From contig JBGMQN010000069.1 in assembly GCA_048054495.1 (NCBI GenBank), forward strand, positions 77,643 through 141,642: a stretch of 64,000 bases of DNA. The letters are read 5' to 3'. Made by a program: the position numbers and the translations under genes. Source of the DNA: JADFRG01 sp048054495 (GTDB taxonomy: Bacteria; Chloroflexota; Anaerolineae; Anaerolineales; E44-bin32). The notes beneath the pieces are model-generated. The model worked only from the letters and a program-made list of their open reading frames with translations. It made no database searches and had not been told where the DNA came from. Shown piece by piece: positions 1-8,181 of the stretch. Within the stretch, counting starts at the first letter, position 1; each line of letters starts with the position of its first letter.

Positions 1-744
1 CCGGCCTCGGAGACCTATGTGCGCATGAAGCGCAAGAAGAGCGCAGAGGTTGGAATCGAGTCGTTTGCCCATGAGCTTCCGGCGGAGAGCTCGCAGGAGG
101 AAGTGGAGGCGCTCGTCGAGCAGCTCAATGCCGATCCCAAGGTCCACGGGATCCTGGTTCAGCTCCCGCTTCCGGATGGGCTGGACGAGGAATCGGTGCT
201 GGCCAAGATCGATCTCAACAAAGACGTGGATGGGTTCCACCCGATCAACATCGGGCGCCTGGCTCAAAAGGGCCGTGAGCCGGCCTTTGTACCGGCGACG
301 CCAGCCGGCTGCATCACGCTTCTCAAACATGCCGGCGCGGACCTGGATGGGGCGAACGCCGTCGTTCTGGGGCGATCTAACATCGTCGGCATGCCGGTCG
401 CGCTGCTGCTGATACGCGAGAACGCCACCGTCACCGTCTGCCATTCGCACACGCAGGACCTCCCGGGCGTCTGCCGGAGTGCGGATGTGCTGGTGGTTGC
501 CATTGGAAGGGCCGAAATGGTGCGCGGGAACTGGATCAAACCGGGTGCATACGTGATCGATGTGGGGATCAATCGAGTGGACGACCCCAGCCGCAAGCGC
601 GGCTATCGGTTAGTGGGGGATGTGGCCTTTGACGAAGCGGTTGAAGTTGCTGAGGCGATCACACCCGTGCCAGGCGGCGTCGGCCCGATGACCATCGCAA
701 CGCTGCTTCGGAACACTCTTACCGCGGCCGAGCGCGCACGCTAA
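1..744 (+). CDS. folD: Methylenetetrahydrofolate dehydrogenase/cyclohydrolase, 5'-truncated
   Basis: Bifunctional cytosolic enzyme interconverting 5,10-methylene-, methenyl- and 10-formyl-tetrahydrofolate. The reading frame is open from base 1; the family normally has about 40 more N-terminal residues, so the true start lies outside the window. Family signatures are clear: ETYVRMKRK near the left edge, the PLPDGLDEE and DVDGF stretches, the NADP-binding GRSNIVGMP loop and the C-terminal PGGVGPMTIATLL. The stop is at 742-744. It may only be a chromosomal neighbour of the purine block, although one-carbon units are a usual product of purine ring breakdown. Identity is certain; a role in purine catabolism is only inferred. 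Confidence 0.95.
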   Translation, partial: PASETYVRMKRKKSAEVGIESFAHELPAESSQEEVEALVEQLNADPKVHGILVQLPLPDGLDEESVLAKIDLNKDVDGFHPINIGRLAQKGREPAFVPATPAGCITLLKHAGADLDGANAVVLGRSNIVGMPVALLLIRENATVTVCHSHTQDLPGVCRSADVLVVAIGRAEMVRGNWIKPGAYVIDVGINRVDDPSRKRGYRLVGDVAFDEAVEVAEAITPVPGGVGPMTIATLLRNTLTAAERAR

Positions 745-1010
745 TCGTGCGGCTCGATAACTATGCCCTCCAAGTAGCCCCAGCCATCGCTGACCGTGGA
801 TAACGAATAACCCAAGGCTGGATCAGCCAGTGGCTTCGGCCATGGAGCAGCGGCAAGATCGGAACTTCCTCAACGAGCGGTCTTTCGCCCGCTCATACAA
901 ATTCGATGTTCTGCCCGCTGCTGAGCGGTCTCTGGTTATGAGTCCGATGACCATCGCCTCCCTGGCTAACAGAAGTGGCTTTGCGCATCCCCCGGCGGGT
1001 TGTCTGACAA

Positions 1011-1039
1011 TTGACCACCCTTTGTGCCGGTGTTAGACT
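1011..1039 (+). promoter_or_regulatory. Putative sigma70 promoter of ade operon
   Basis: TTGACC at 1011-1016 (5 of 6 matches to the -35 consensus), a 17-base spacer, and TAGACT at 1034-1039 preceded by TGT, giving an extended -10. Predicted transcription start is near 1046, about 70 bases before the deaminase ATG. Confidence 0.5.
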
Positions 1040-1050
1040 GACCAGTACTT

Positions 1051-1089
1051 GGGGTGCAAAGTCGAGGATCCTCTCCTTTAGGGCACCCC
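1051..1089 (+). promoter_or_regulatory. Structured leader hairpin upstream of ade
   Basis: GGGGTGC (1051-1057) pairs with GCACCCC (1083-1089). Inside, AAAG (1058-1061) pairs with CTTT (1076-1079) around the palindrome GAGGATCCTC (1064-1073). The element starts within a few bases of the predicted transcription start. There is no T-run, so it is not a normal intrinsic terminator; it could stabilise the mRNA or be a regulator site. Not a recognised purine riboswitch. Confidence 0.45.
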
Positions 1090-1113
1090 CGCATAAAAGC
1101 AAACATCATCCAC

Positions 1114-2889
1114 ATGCAATCCAAGCACCTCGTCGATGTCGCGATGGGCCGCAAACCGGCGGACATGGTCGTGCTTGGCGCGCGCTGGGTGTGTGTGCAA
1201 TCTGGCGAGATCCTGAACGACACGCAAATCGCTATCAGCGGCCAGCGGATCGCCTACATCGGGGAAGACGCAGGGCAAACCATCGGCGATGAGACGCTCA
1301 TCATCGAGGCCGAGGGTCGGCACGCCGTACCTGGTCTGCTGGATGGGCATATGCATATTGAATCGGGCATGCTCACCACCACGCAGTTTGTGCAGGCGGT
1401 CCTTCCGCACGGGACGACCGGCATGTTCGTCGATCCACACGAAATCGCCAACATCTTTGGACTGGATGGGGTGCGCATGATGGTGGAGGAGGCCGCCTTG
1501 CAGCCGATCCACGTGTGGGTGCAGATGCCGTCTTGCGTCCCGTCGGCGCCCGGGTTGGAAACCGCGGGAGCCAGAATTGGGCCGCATGAAGTGTCTCTGG
1601 CATTGAGCTGGCCAGGCATCATCGGGCTTGGGGAGATGATGAACGTCCCCGGCGTGATTGCAGGCGACGAGCGGAAGCACGCCGAGATGGCGGAGACGCG
1701 TGTTGCGCGGAGAGTGATCGGCGGCCATTACGCTTCGTTCGATCTGGGAAATCCATTCCACGCCTACGTAGCCGGCGGCCCGGAAGACGATCACGAAGGC
1801 ATGCGGATTGAGGATGCGGTGGCTCGAGCCCGTCAGGGAATGAAGGTGATGATGCGCCTCGGCTCCGCCTGGCATGATGTGGCCGAGCAGATCCGGGCCG
1901 TGACTGAGCTCGGGCTCGATTCTCGTCACTTTATTCTGGTTACGGACGACAGTCACTCTGCCACGCTCGTTCATGAAGGACATATGAACCGAGTCGTGCG
2001 TCACGCCATCGACCAGGGCGTGGAGCCGTTGACGGCCATTCAGATGGCCACCCTCAACACTGCTGAGCATTTCGGAGTGGCAACCGAAGTGGGGCAGATC
2101 GCACCGGGACGTTATGCCGATCTGCTTCTGGTAGGTGATCTTGCCGAGTTTGAAGTCGAGACCGTGATCGCCAAGGGGGTTGTGGCGGTACAGGAGGGGA
2201 GCATCCTGGTCGATCCACCGGAATTCACCTATCCGCCAGAAGTGCGAAGATCAGTTCACCTGAAGAGAGAACTGAACGCCGAAGACTTCAAGTTGAGCGC
2301 ACCAAGCACTGGACGAGTCACCGCCAATGTCATAGGTGTTAATGATAATCAAGCACGTACGGAGCATCTGCAGGTGGATCTGAAGCCGCAAAATGGTCTC
2401 TTAGAGGCGGACGTCGAGGCGGATCTGGCCAAGGTTGCTCTAGTCGAGCGGCATCGCGGCAGCGGAACGGTTCAGCTCGGGTTAGTGCAAGGATTTAGCC
2501 TGGACCAAGCATGTGCGGTGGGATCTACGGTGGCCCACGACTCTCATCACATGCTCGTGGTAGGCACAGACGATCGCGACATGGCTCTGGCGGCCAATGA
2601 GTTGGCTAGAGTGGGAGGCGGCCAAATCGTGGTGCGTCACGGTGAGGTCAGTGCGCTGGTTGAGCTGCCCATCGCGGGCTTGATGTCGGATGAGCCTGCA
2701 GAAGTGGTAGCCGGGAAGGCTGAACGTCTGCTTGAGGCCTTTCGAGAATGCGGCTGCACCTTGAACAACGCCAATATGCAGCTGAGCTTGCTTGCCCTGG
2801 TGGTGATCCCCGATCTGCGAATATCTGATCTGGGTTTGGTCGATGTGAACCGCTTCGAGATCGTGCCCCTGTTGGATGAGGGCCGATGA
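1114..2889 (+). CDS. ade: Adenine deaminase (first copy)
   Basis: Cytosolic metal-dependent amidohydrolase, predicted to convert adenine to hypoxanthine and ammonia. The ATG at 1114 gives 591 residues (MQSKHLVDVAMGRKPADMVV), the usual family length; an upstream in-frame start at 1054 would add 20 atypical residues. Metal-site HMHIES, FVDPHEIANIFG and the C-terminal adenine-deaminase domain ending in LRISDLGLVD are visible. The catalytic TDDKHP motif of the family reads TDDSHS here, with the lysine replaced, whereas the second copy at 12056 keeps TDDKHP; substrate preference may therefore differ. The stop overlaps the start of the GntR gene by four bases (ATGA), so the two are translationally coupled. 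Confidence 0.85.
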   Translation: MQSKHLVDVAMGRKPADMVVLGARWVCVQSGEILNDTQIAISGQRIAYIGEDAGQTIGDETLIIEAEGRHAVPGLLDGHMHIESGMLTTTQFVQAVLPHGTTGMFVDPHEIANIFGLDGVRMMVEEAALQPIHVWVQMPSCVPSAPGLETAGARIGPHEVSLALSWPGIIGLGEMMNVPGVIAGDERKHAEMAETRVARRVIGGHYASFDLGNPFHAYVAGGPEDDHEGMRIEDAVARARQGMKVMMRLGSAWHDVAEQIRAVTELGLDSRHFILVTDDSHSATLVHEGHMNRVVRHAIDQGVEPLTAIQMATLNTAEHFGVATEVGQIAPGRYADLLLVGDLAEFEVETVIAKGVVAVQEGSILVDPPEFTYPPEVRRSVHLKRELNAEDFKLSAPSTGRVTANVIGVNDNQARTEHLQVDLKPQNGLLEADVEADLAKVALVERHRGSGTVQLGLVQGFSLDQACAVGSTVAHDSHHMLVVGTDDRDMALAANELARVGGGQIVVRHGEVSALVELPIAGLMSDEPAEVVAGKAERLLEAFRECGCTLNNANMQLSLLALVVIPDLRISDLGLVDVNRFEIVPLLDEGR

Positions 2890-3602
2890 GCAAACCCTAT
2901 CAACGTACTGCGCAGGCGTTGGCGGAGCTGCTGGATCGAAGCGAGCCGGGGGAAGTTCTTCCCTCCGAACCGAGGCTGGCACAGCAGCTCGGTGTGTCGC
3001 GCGCCACGCTGCGGGAAGCCATGAGCGCGCTCGAGGATCGCGGGCTGATCGTACGGCGTCAAGGGGTAGGAACATATGTGCCGCCAACGATCATCGAAGC
3101 CGGCCTGGAAGAGCTGATAAGCATCGAGAGCATGGCGGCCCGAGTGGGGCTTGAGGTGGAGATGGGGGACTCTGAGATCCAGCATCGCAGCGCAGACACT
3201 GGCGAAGCCGCGCTGTTGGGAGCAGATCAGGTGGTCGAGGTCCGCCGAGTGATTCTGGCGGAAGGGAAACCCGTAGCTTATCTGGTCGACACGATCGGCG
3301 AAGGCTGGATTCCTGAGGCGCTATTGGCCAAGGAATTTCACGGATCGGTGCTGGACTTATTTCTTGAGCGCGGGGAGCCGGCATTGGAGTATTCCAAAAG
3401 CGAGATCAGTGCCGTTTCGGCCGAAGGCGAGGTTGCCGACCGGTTGGGAGTTCGGGCCGGGTCCGTGCTGCTCCGGTTCGAAGCCAGTCTATTTACGAAG
3501 GACGGACAGGTTGTGGATCGATCCCAGAGCTATTTCCTGCCCGGCACGTTCAAGTTTCATGTCGTTCGGCGGGTCGGACGCGGTCTGAGTACCGCAGTCT
3601 AA
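2886..3602 (+). CDS. GntR family regulator with UTRA domain (HutC subfamily)
   Basis: Transcription factor of 238 residues. The N-terminal winged helix-turn-helix (about residues 8-68) contains LAQQLGVSRATLREAMSALE and RRQGVGTYV, typical of GntR. The C-terminal part (about 90-235) has the UTRA ligand-binding pattern, with VEVRRVILAEGKPVAY and a final YFLPGTFKFHVVRR. Such proteins usually repress the operon they lie in and release DNA on binding a pathway metabolite. Its position between adenine deaminase and two carbamoyltransferases suggests control of the purine block by a purine or ureido intermediate (inference). The start overlaps the ade stop. Confidence 0.85.
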   Translation: MSKPYQRTAQALAELLDRSEPGEVLPSEPRLAQQLGVSRATLREAMSALEDRGLIVRRQGVGTYVPPTIIEAGLEELISIESMAARVGLEVEMGDSEIQHRSADTGEAALLGADQVVEVRRVILAEGKPVAYLVDTIGEGWIPEALLAKEFHGSVLDLFLERGEPALEYSKSEISAVSAEGEVADRLGVRAGSVLLRFEASLFTKDGQVVDRSQSYFLPGTFKFHVVRRVGRGLSTAV

Positions 3603-3651
3603 CCTTGCGCGGGCGCCCTTTTGAGGACCAAATCACAGGAGGACATCACAG

Positions 3652-4602
3652 ATGAGAAGCTTCGCAGGACGAGACATTCTTTCGCTGAAGGGCTTTGAGC
3701 GCGCGGAATATTTCCGCGTGTTCGAGACCGCAGATCGGTTGGCCCATATCGCGCGTGATCGACGGAATTCAGATCTGCTGGCTGGAAAGATCCTGGTCAC
3801 CGCCTTCTACCAACCCAGTACGCGCACGCGCCTGGCCCACGAGGCGGCCATGCTGCGGCTGGGTGGCGAGGTCACCGGCTTCGCCGACGCCAAGATGACC
3901 CGCGCCGGTGATTTCTACCAGGAATCGATCAAGGACACGGTGCACATGCTGGAGTACTACGGTGATGTGATCGTGATGCGCCACTTCGAGCAGGGTGCGC
4001 CCGCAGAAGCCGCGAAGTGGGCCAGCGTGCCGGTGATCAACGCTGGAGATGGCTGGGGCGAACATCCGACGCAGGTGCTTACCGACATGTACACCATCTT
4101 GAAGGAGAAGGGCACATTGGACGGCCTGCACTTCGTGCTGGTCGGTGACATGCGCATGCGCACCATGCATTCCATGAGCTATGCCATGAGCCAGTTCGAC
4201 ATCAGCGCAAGCTACATCGCCCCGGAGGAAATGTCGCTGACCGACGAGTTCAAGGCAGAGATCGATGAGCTCAACCTGGAGTACGATGAAGTTGAGCATA
4301 TCGATCAGGTAATCGACAAGGCGGACGTGATCTATATGGAGCCGGTGGTACAGCCGGACTACACCAAGTCACGCGACGAGCGCACGGGTGACGTGGGCAT
4401 GACACCCGCGAACTATCAGGTGACCAGGGAGCTCATGAAGAAGGCCAAGGGGGATTCGATCATCCTGCACTCCCTGCCGCGTATGGATGAGCTGCTGGAA
4501 GAGGTGGACTACACGCGGCACGCACGCTACTGGGAAGAGGCCTTCAATGGGGTGGTGATGCGCATGGCGCTGCTCTCACTCGTGTTGGGAGCGATGGAGT
4601 AG
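3652..4602 (+). CDS. PyrB-family carbamoyltransferase of unknown acceptor
   Basis: Aspartate/ornithine carbamoyltransferase superfamily, 316 residues, preceded by a good ribosome site (CAGGAGGA). Carbamoyl-phosphate motifs are intact: PSTRTR (residues 55-60) and HPTQ (138-141); the C terminus (NGVVMRMALLSLVLG) is ATCase-like. Residues reading the acceptor are not. The ATCase MTRVQ loop is MEPVV (229-233), removing the aspartate-binding Arg and Gln; the 80s-loop Ser and Lys are not conserved; and HPLPR is HSLPR (273-277). With carbamate kinase nearby and no other pyrimidine synthesis genes here, a catabolic enzyme acting on a ureido compound from purines is more likely than aspartate transcarbamoylase. 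No regulatory PyrI is visible. Confidence 0.8.
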   Translation: MRSFAGRDILSLKGFERAEYFRVFETADRLAHIARDRRNSDLLAGKILVTAFYQPSTRTRLAHEAAMLRLGGEVTGFADAKMTRAGDFYQESIKDTVHMLEYYGDVIVMRHFEQGAPAEAAKWASVPVINAGDGWGEHPTQVLTDMYTILKEKGTLDGLHFVLVGDMRMRTMHSMSYAMSQFDISASYIAPEEMSLTDEFKAEIDELNLEYDEVEHIDQVIDKADVIYMEPVVQPDYTKSRDERTGDVGMTPANYQVTRELMKKAKGDSIILHSLPRMDELLEEVDYTRHARYWEEAFNGVVMRMALLSLVLGAME

Positions 4603-4742
4603 GGGAGATCTCGATAGGTTTACTCCGCTATGAATTGAGAGGGGATTCTGGAATAGGTCGGCCGGCGAGTTTGGCATTTATGTCAACTGCGCATAGCCAT
4701 CGCCACTAGCACCAGGAAGGTGAGACGGGAGAGGTTGAGCAC

Positions 4743-5847
4743 ATGCAGACAGACTTAAGGGGCCGAGACCTGATCGGCGACCTGGATTTCAGCAAAGAAG
4801 AGGTGGAGACCGTTCTGGATGTGGCCTATGACCTCAAGCGCAAGCGCGCGCTGAGCGAGCCGCACGCCTATTTGCGCGATAAAACGCTCGCCATGTTGTT
4901 TTTCTTCAGCAGCACGCGCACGCGCGGGTCTTTTGAATCGGGAATGGCGCAACTGGGCGGGCACGCGGCCTTCATTGAATCCAAGACCACACAAATCGCG
5001 CACGGCGACACTGAGCGAGAGATCGGCGACATTTTCGGGCGCTACTTCGACGGCATCGCCATTCGACACGTGGACTGGGGAGTGGGCAACCAGTATCTGA
5101 ACTTCGTCGCGAATGCTGCGCGTGTGCCGGTGCTCAATATGCAATGCGAAATCTACCATCCCTTCCAGATCCTGGCGGATCTCATGACCATCCAAGAGAA
5201 AAAGGGTCCTGATTTGCGCGGGGTGAAGATGGTCGTTTCCTGGGCCTATGCCGCTTCGTATTTGAAGCCGGTCTCCGTCCCGCAGTCGCTGATCCTGCAG
5301 ATGCCGCGCTTCGGCTTGGATCTCACACTGGCCCATCCCCCGGAATTCAAGTTGATGCCGGATGTGATGGAACAGGCGCAGGCCGAGGCGGAAAAGGCCG
5401 GAACAAAGTTCGAGGTCGTGGAGGATATGGAAGCCGGCTTCGAGGGGGCGGAAGTAGTGTACGCCAAGTCCTGGGGCCCGCTGCTGACTACGCAGGACCC
5501 TGACGAAGGCAAACAGATCCAGGATCAATACGAGAGTTGGATCACGGACGAACGCAAGATGTCGCTGGCGCACAAGGACGCGATCTACATGCATCCGCTT
5601 CCGGCCGACCGGAATGTCGAGGTGACGGACGCAGTGATCGACGGGCCGCAGAGCATGGTATTCGATGAAGCCGAGAACCGCCTACACGTACAAAAGGCGG
5701 TNNNNNNNNNNNNNNNNNNNNNNNNNNNNNNNNNNNNNNNNNNNNNNNNNNNNNNNNNNNNNNNNNNNNNNNNNNNNNNNNNNNNNNNNNNNNNNNNNNN
5801 NCCGCCTACACGTACAAAAGGCGGTCATGGCGCTGACGATGAAGTGA
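4743..5847 (+). CDS. ygeW: YgeW-type knotted carbamoyltransferase (interrupted by assembly gap)
   Basis: Catabolic carbamoyltransferase resembling E. coli YgeW. SSTRTR (residues 56-61) and HPFQ (139-142) bind carbamoyl phosphate; SWAY followed by KPVSVPQ (166-181) is the signature of the knotted transcarbamylases; MHPLPAD replaces the OTCase HCLP motif. 100 Ns interrupt the 3' end. The 24 bases before the gap (5678-5701) are repeated exactly after it (5802-5825). Collapsing one copy and the Ns restores a single frame of 326 residues ending AVMALTMK, so the gap is probably an artefact and the gene intact. It stands in tandem with a different carbamoyltransferase and 19 bases before carbamate kinase. 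The true acceptor is unknown. Confidence 0.85.
5678..5825. other. Scaffold gap (100 N) with duplicated 24-base contig ends
   Basis: Ns fill 5702-5801. The same 24 bases, beginning CCGCCTACACG, lie at 5678-5701 and 5802-5825. The unit is itself a small inverted repeat (CCGCCT ... AGGCGG with an 11-base loop). The pattern is expected when two overlapping contigs are joined with a default spacer; the real gap length is probably zero. Confidence 0.85.
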
Positions 5848-5866
5848 GGCGAAGGGAGAAGCTAAC

Positions 5867-6814
5867 TTGGCAGAGAAAAAAGTAGCGGTGGTCGCCGTCG
5901 GCGGCAACTCGCTGATCAAAGACAAGGGACACAAAAGCGTTCAGGACCAGTACGAAGCGGCGGCCGAGTCAATGAAGCACATCGCGGGCATGATTGAAGA
6001 CGACTGGGATGTGGTGATTACCCACGGCAACGGGCCGCAAGTGGGCTTCATTCTCAGGCGATCCGAGCTCGCGAAGCATGAGCTTCACGAGGTGCCGCTG
6101 GACTACTGCGGCGCCGACAGCCAGGGCGCCATTGGCTATATGTTCCAGCAGTCGCTCTACAATGAGTTCACGCGACGCGGAATCGAGAAGCAGGCAGCCA
6201 CCGTGGTCACACAGGTGCTTGTCGACCGCGACGACCCCGCCTTCGAGGCGCCCACTAAACCGATCGGATCCTTCATGGATGAATCGACCGCCAATCAGCG
6301 GGCGGATGCCGAAGGATGGGTCGTGGTGGAAGACGCCGGCCGAGGATGGCGCCGGATTGTACCTTCACCGTTGCCGGTGCGTATTGTCCAGCAGGACGCG
6401 ATCGATTCGCTTATCAAAGACGGCTTTGTCGTGATCGCCGTGGGAGGCGGTGGGATCCCCGTCGTTCAAGACGAGGCGGGGAATTTAACTGGAGTCGAGG
6501 CGGTCATCGACAAGGACTTTGCCTCAGCATTGCTGGCCTCTCAGATCGGCGCCGATTTGCTACTTATCTCAACAGCAGTCCCGCAGATTGCGTTAAACTA
6601 TAGCCTGCCAGACCAGCAGTGGTTAGACACGATGACCCTGGCGGAAGCCAAGGCCTACATGGAGCAGGGCCATTTTGCCAAAGGAAGTATGGAGCCTAAG
6701 GTACAGGCGATCATCAACTACCTGGAGGCTGGGGGGCAAGAAGCCCTGGTGACAGATCCGCTAAATATCGAGCGAGCGCTCGCCGGCGAGACCGGGACCC
6801 GAATAGTCCCTTGA
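5867..6814 (+). CDS. arcC: Carbamate kinase (YqeA/ArcC family)
   Basis: Transfers phosphate from carbamoyl phosphate to ADP, giving ATP, CO2 and ammonia. 315 residues, normal for the family. Motifs: GGNSLI near the N terminus, THGNGPQVG, DYCGADSQGAIGY, VIAVGGGGIPVV, VIDKDFAS, and GSMEPKVQA near the C terminus. The start is TTG at 5867, behind a purine-rich GAAGGGAGAAG stretch. Directly downstream of two carbamoyltransferases, it makes the last, energy-yielding step of a catabolic carbamoyl pathway, as in arginine deiminase and allantoin fermentation. The neighbours here (adenine deaminases, molybdenum hydroxylases) point to purine-derived carbamoyl groups; no arginine deiminase is present. 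Confidence 0.92.
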   Translation: MAEKKVAVVAVGGNSLIKDKGHKSVQDQYEAAAESMKHIAGMIEDDWDVVITHGNGPQVGFILRRSELAKHELHEVPLDYCGADSQGAIGYMFQQSLYNEFTRRGIEKQAATVVTQVLVDRDDPAFEAPTKPIGSFMDESTANQRADAEGWVVVEDAGRGWRRIVPSPLPVRIVQQDAIDSLIKDGFVVIAVGGGGIPVVQDEAGNLTGVEAVIDKDFASALLASQIGADLLLISTAVPQIALNYSLPDQQWLDTMTLAEAKAYMEQGHFAKGSMEPKVQAIINYLEAGGQEALVTDPLNIERALAGETGTRIVP

Positions 6815-6918
6815 CCGCCGGCGACTCGTTAAACGAGAGGAGGTGAGGGCGCTCGGTTTGTGAGGAACTGAATTCGGATTTGCGATACGGAAAGTGATAA
6901 TCATTGGAGGAGATTTGG

Positions 6919-8181
6919 ATGATGCGCAACAAGATGCGGATATTGATCGGTCTGTCGCTGGGCGCGCTTGTGCTCGCTGCCTGTTCCACCGCGACGCCAG
7001 AGCCAGAGGAGATCACGGTCTCGGGATTCGGGGACGATGTGACTGTCACGCTTCCCGAACCCGAGGAAGGCAAGACTAATGTGGCGTTCGTGTACATTGG
7101 GCCGATCGGCGATGCTGGGTGGACCTACGCCCACAATCAGGGTCGAGAGTACCTGGAGCAGAATGTAGACAACGTTCACACCGTCTTTCTGGAGTCCATC
7201 CTTTCCGAGGCGGACGCGGCTCGGGTCATGCGCAACCTGGCGCGCAAAGGCTTTGATGCCATCATCGCTACCAGCTTCGAGTTCCAATTCCCGATGCCCG
7301 AGATTGCTGAAGAGTTTCCAGATACCGCCTTCTTACACGTGTCGGGATTTCTGAAGAACGACGAAAACTTCGGAAATCTGTTCGGAGCGATGGAGCAGAC
7401 CAAGTTCTTGGCCGGGATGGTCGCAGGTGCGCGCGCCAAGGAAGACGGGAGCAACCGTGTTGGCTACATCGCACCCTGGCCGATCGCGGAAGTGGTTCGG
7501 TTGAGTAATGCCCTAACGATGGGTGTGCGCGAGACCTGCCCCGAGTGTCAGGTCGACGTTCGCTGGATCTTCACCTGGTTCGATCCCGACAAGGAAATCC
7601 AAGCCGGTGAATCGCTGCTCGACGCAGGGGCCACGGTGGTCGTGACGGGTGCAGACACGCCCGGGCCGGTCCAGGCCGCCGGAGAGCGTGGACTGTGGGG
7701 AATTGCCTATGACAGCAATACCTCCTGCGACGCCGATCCTGAGGCCTGCCTGACGGTTCCCTACTGGAACTGGGGCGTGGCCTATGTGGAATTCATCGAA
7801 GAAGTACAGGCGGGAACGTGGACGCCCTCAGACTGGTATCCGGGTGCGGAGAGCGGTATCGTCGGTCTGCTGGGCCTGACCGACGGCGAGTTTCCTGATG
7901 CTGTGCCGGAATGGGTGATCCCCCTGGTTGAGGAGAAATGGGCCGAGATGCAGAGCGGCGAGTTCGACCGCTTCGATCTGTTTACGGGTCCCATATACGA
8001 CAACAAGGGCAACCTTGTCATCGGCGAGGGAGTGGTGCCAACTCAGGAAGATCTTGAGGGACTCGACCAGGCTACGATCGACAGCTTCGGACTCGACCGC
8101 GAGCCGTGCACAATATGCATGAACTTTCTCGTAGAGGGATTCCTGCCGGAGGCTGAAATTCCTTCAATGAGCGGCGGATAG
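6919..8181 (+). CDS. BMP family ABC transporter substrate-binding lipoprotein
   Basis: Extracytoplasmic binding protein of the basic membrane protein (Bmp/PnrA) family, which binds nucleosides in characterised members. The ATG at 6919 follows GGAGGAG at 6906-6912; an upstream in-frame TTG at 6904 would overlap that ribosome site. A lipoprotein signal peptide ends at the lipobox LAAC, followed by a Glu/Pro-rich linker and the Bmp domain, which opens with VAFVYIGPIGDAGWT. 420 residues. Several cysteines late in the protein (CPEC, CDADPEAC, CTIC) are unusual for the family and could form disulphides. It heads a four-gene importer operon (ATPase, two permeases). Purine genes on both sides support a nucleoside or nucleobase ligand; the exact ligand is unknown. 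Confidence 0.88.
   Translation: MMRNKMRILIGLSLGALVLAACSTATPEPEEITVSGFGDDVTVTLPEPEEGKTNVAFVYIGPIGDAGWTYAHNQGREYLEQNVDNVHTVFLESILSEADAARVMRNLARKGFDAIIATSFEFQFPMPEIAEEFPDTAFLHVSGFLKNDENFGNLFGAMEQTKFLAGMVAGARAKEDGSNRVGYIAPWPIAEVVRLSNALTMGVRETCPECQVDVRWIFTWFDPDKEIQAGESLLDAGATVVVTGADTPGPVQAAGERGLWGIAYDSNTSCDADPEACLTVPYWNWGVAYVEFIEEVQAGTWTPSDWYPGAESGIVGLLGLTDGEFPDAVPEWVIPLVEEKWAEMQSGEFDRFDLFTGPIYDNKGNLVIGEGVVPTQEDLEGLDQATIDSFGLDREPCTICMNFLVEGFLPEAEIPSMSGG

Larger units (their letters stand above)
745..1113. other. Intergenic region folD-ade
   Basis: No convincing gene in 369 bases. The right part holds a sigma70-like promoter (1011-1039) and a structured leader (1051-1089), annotated separately. 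On the minus strand around 920-950 a stretch resembles a tRNA-Met anticodon loop (CTCATAACC), but no acceptor or T arm can be paired with it. Confidence 0.6.
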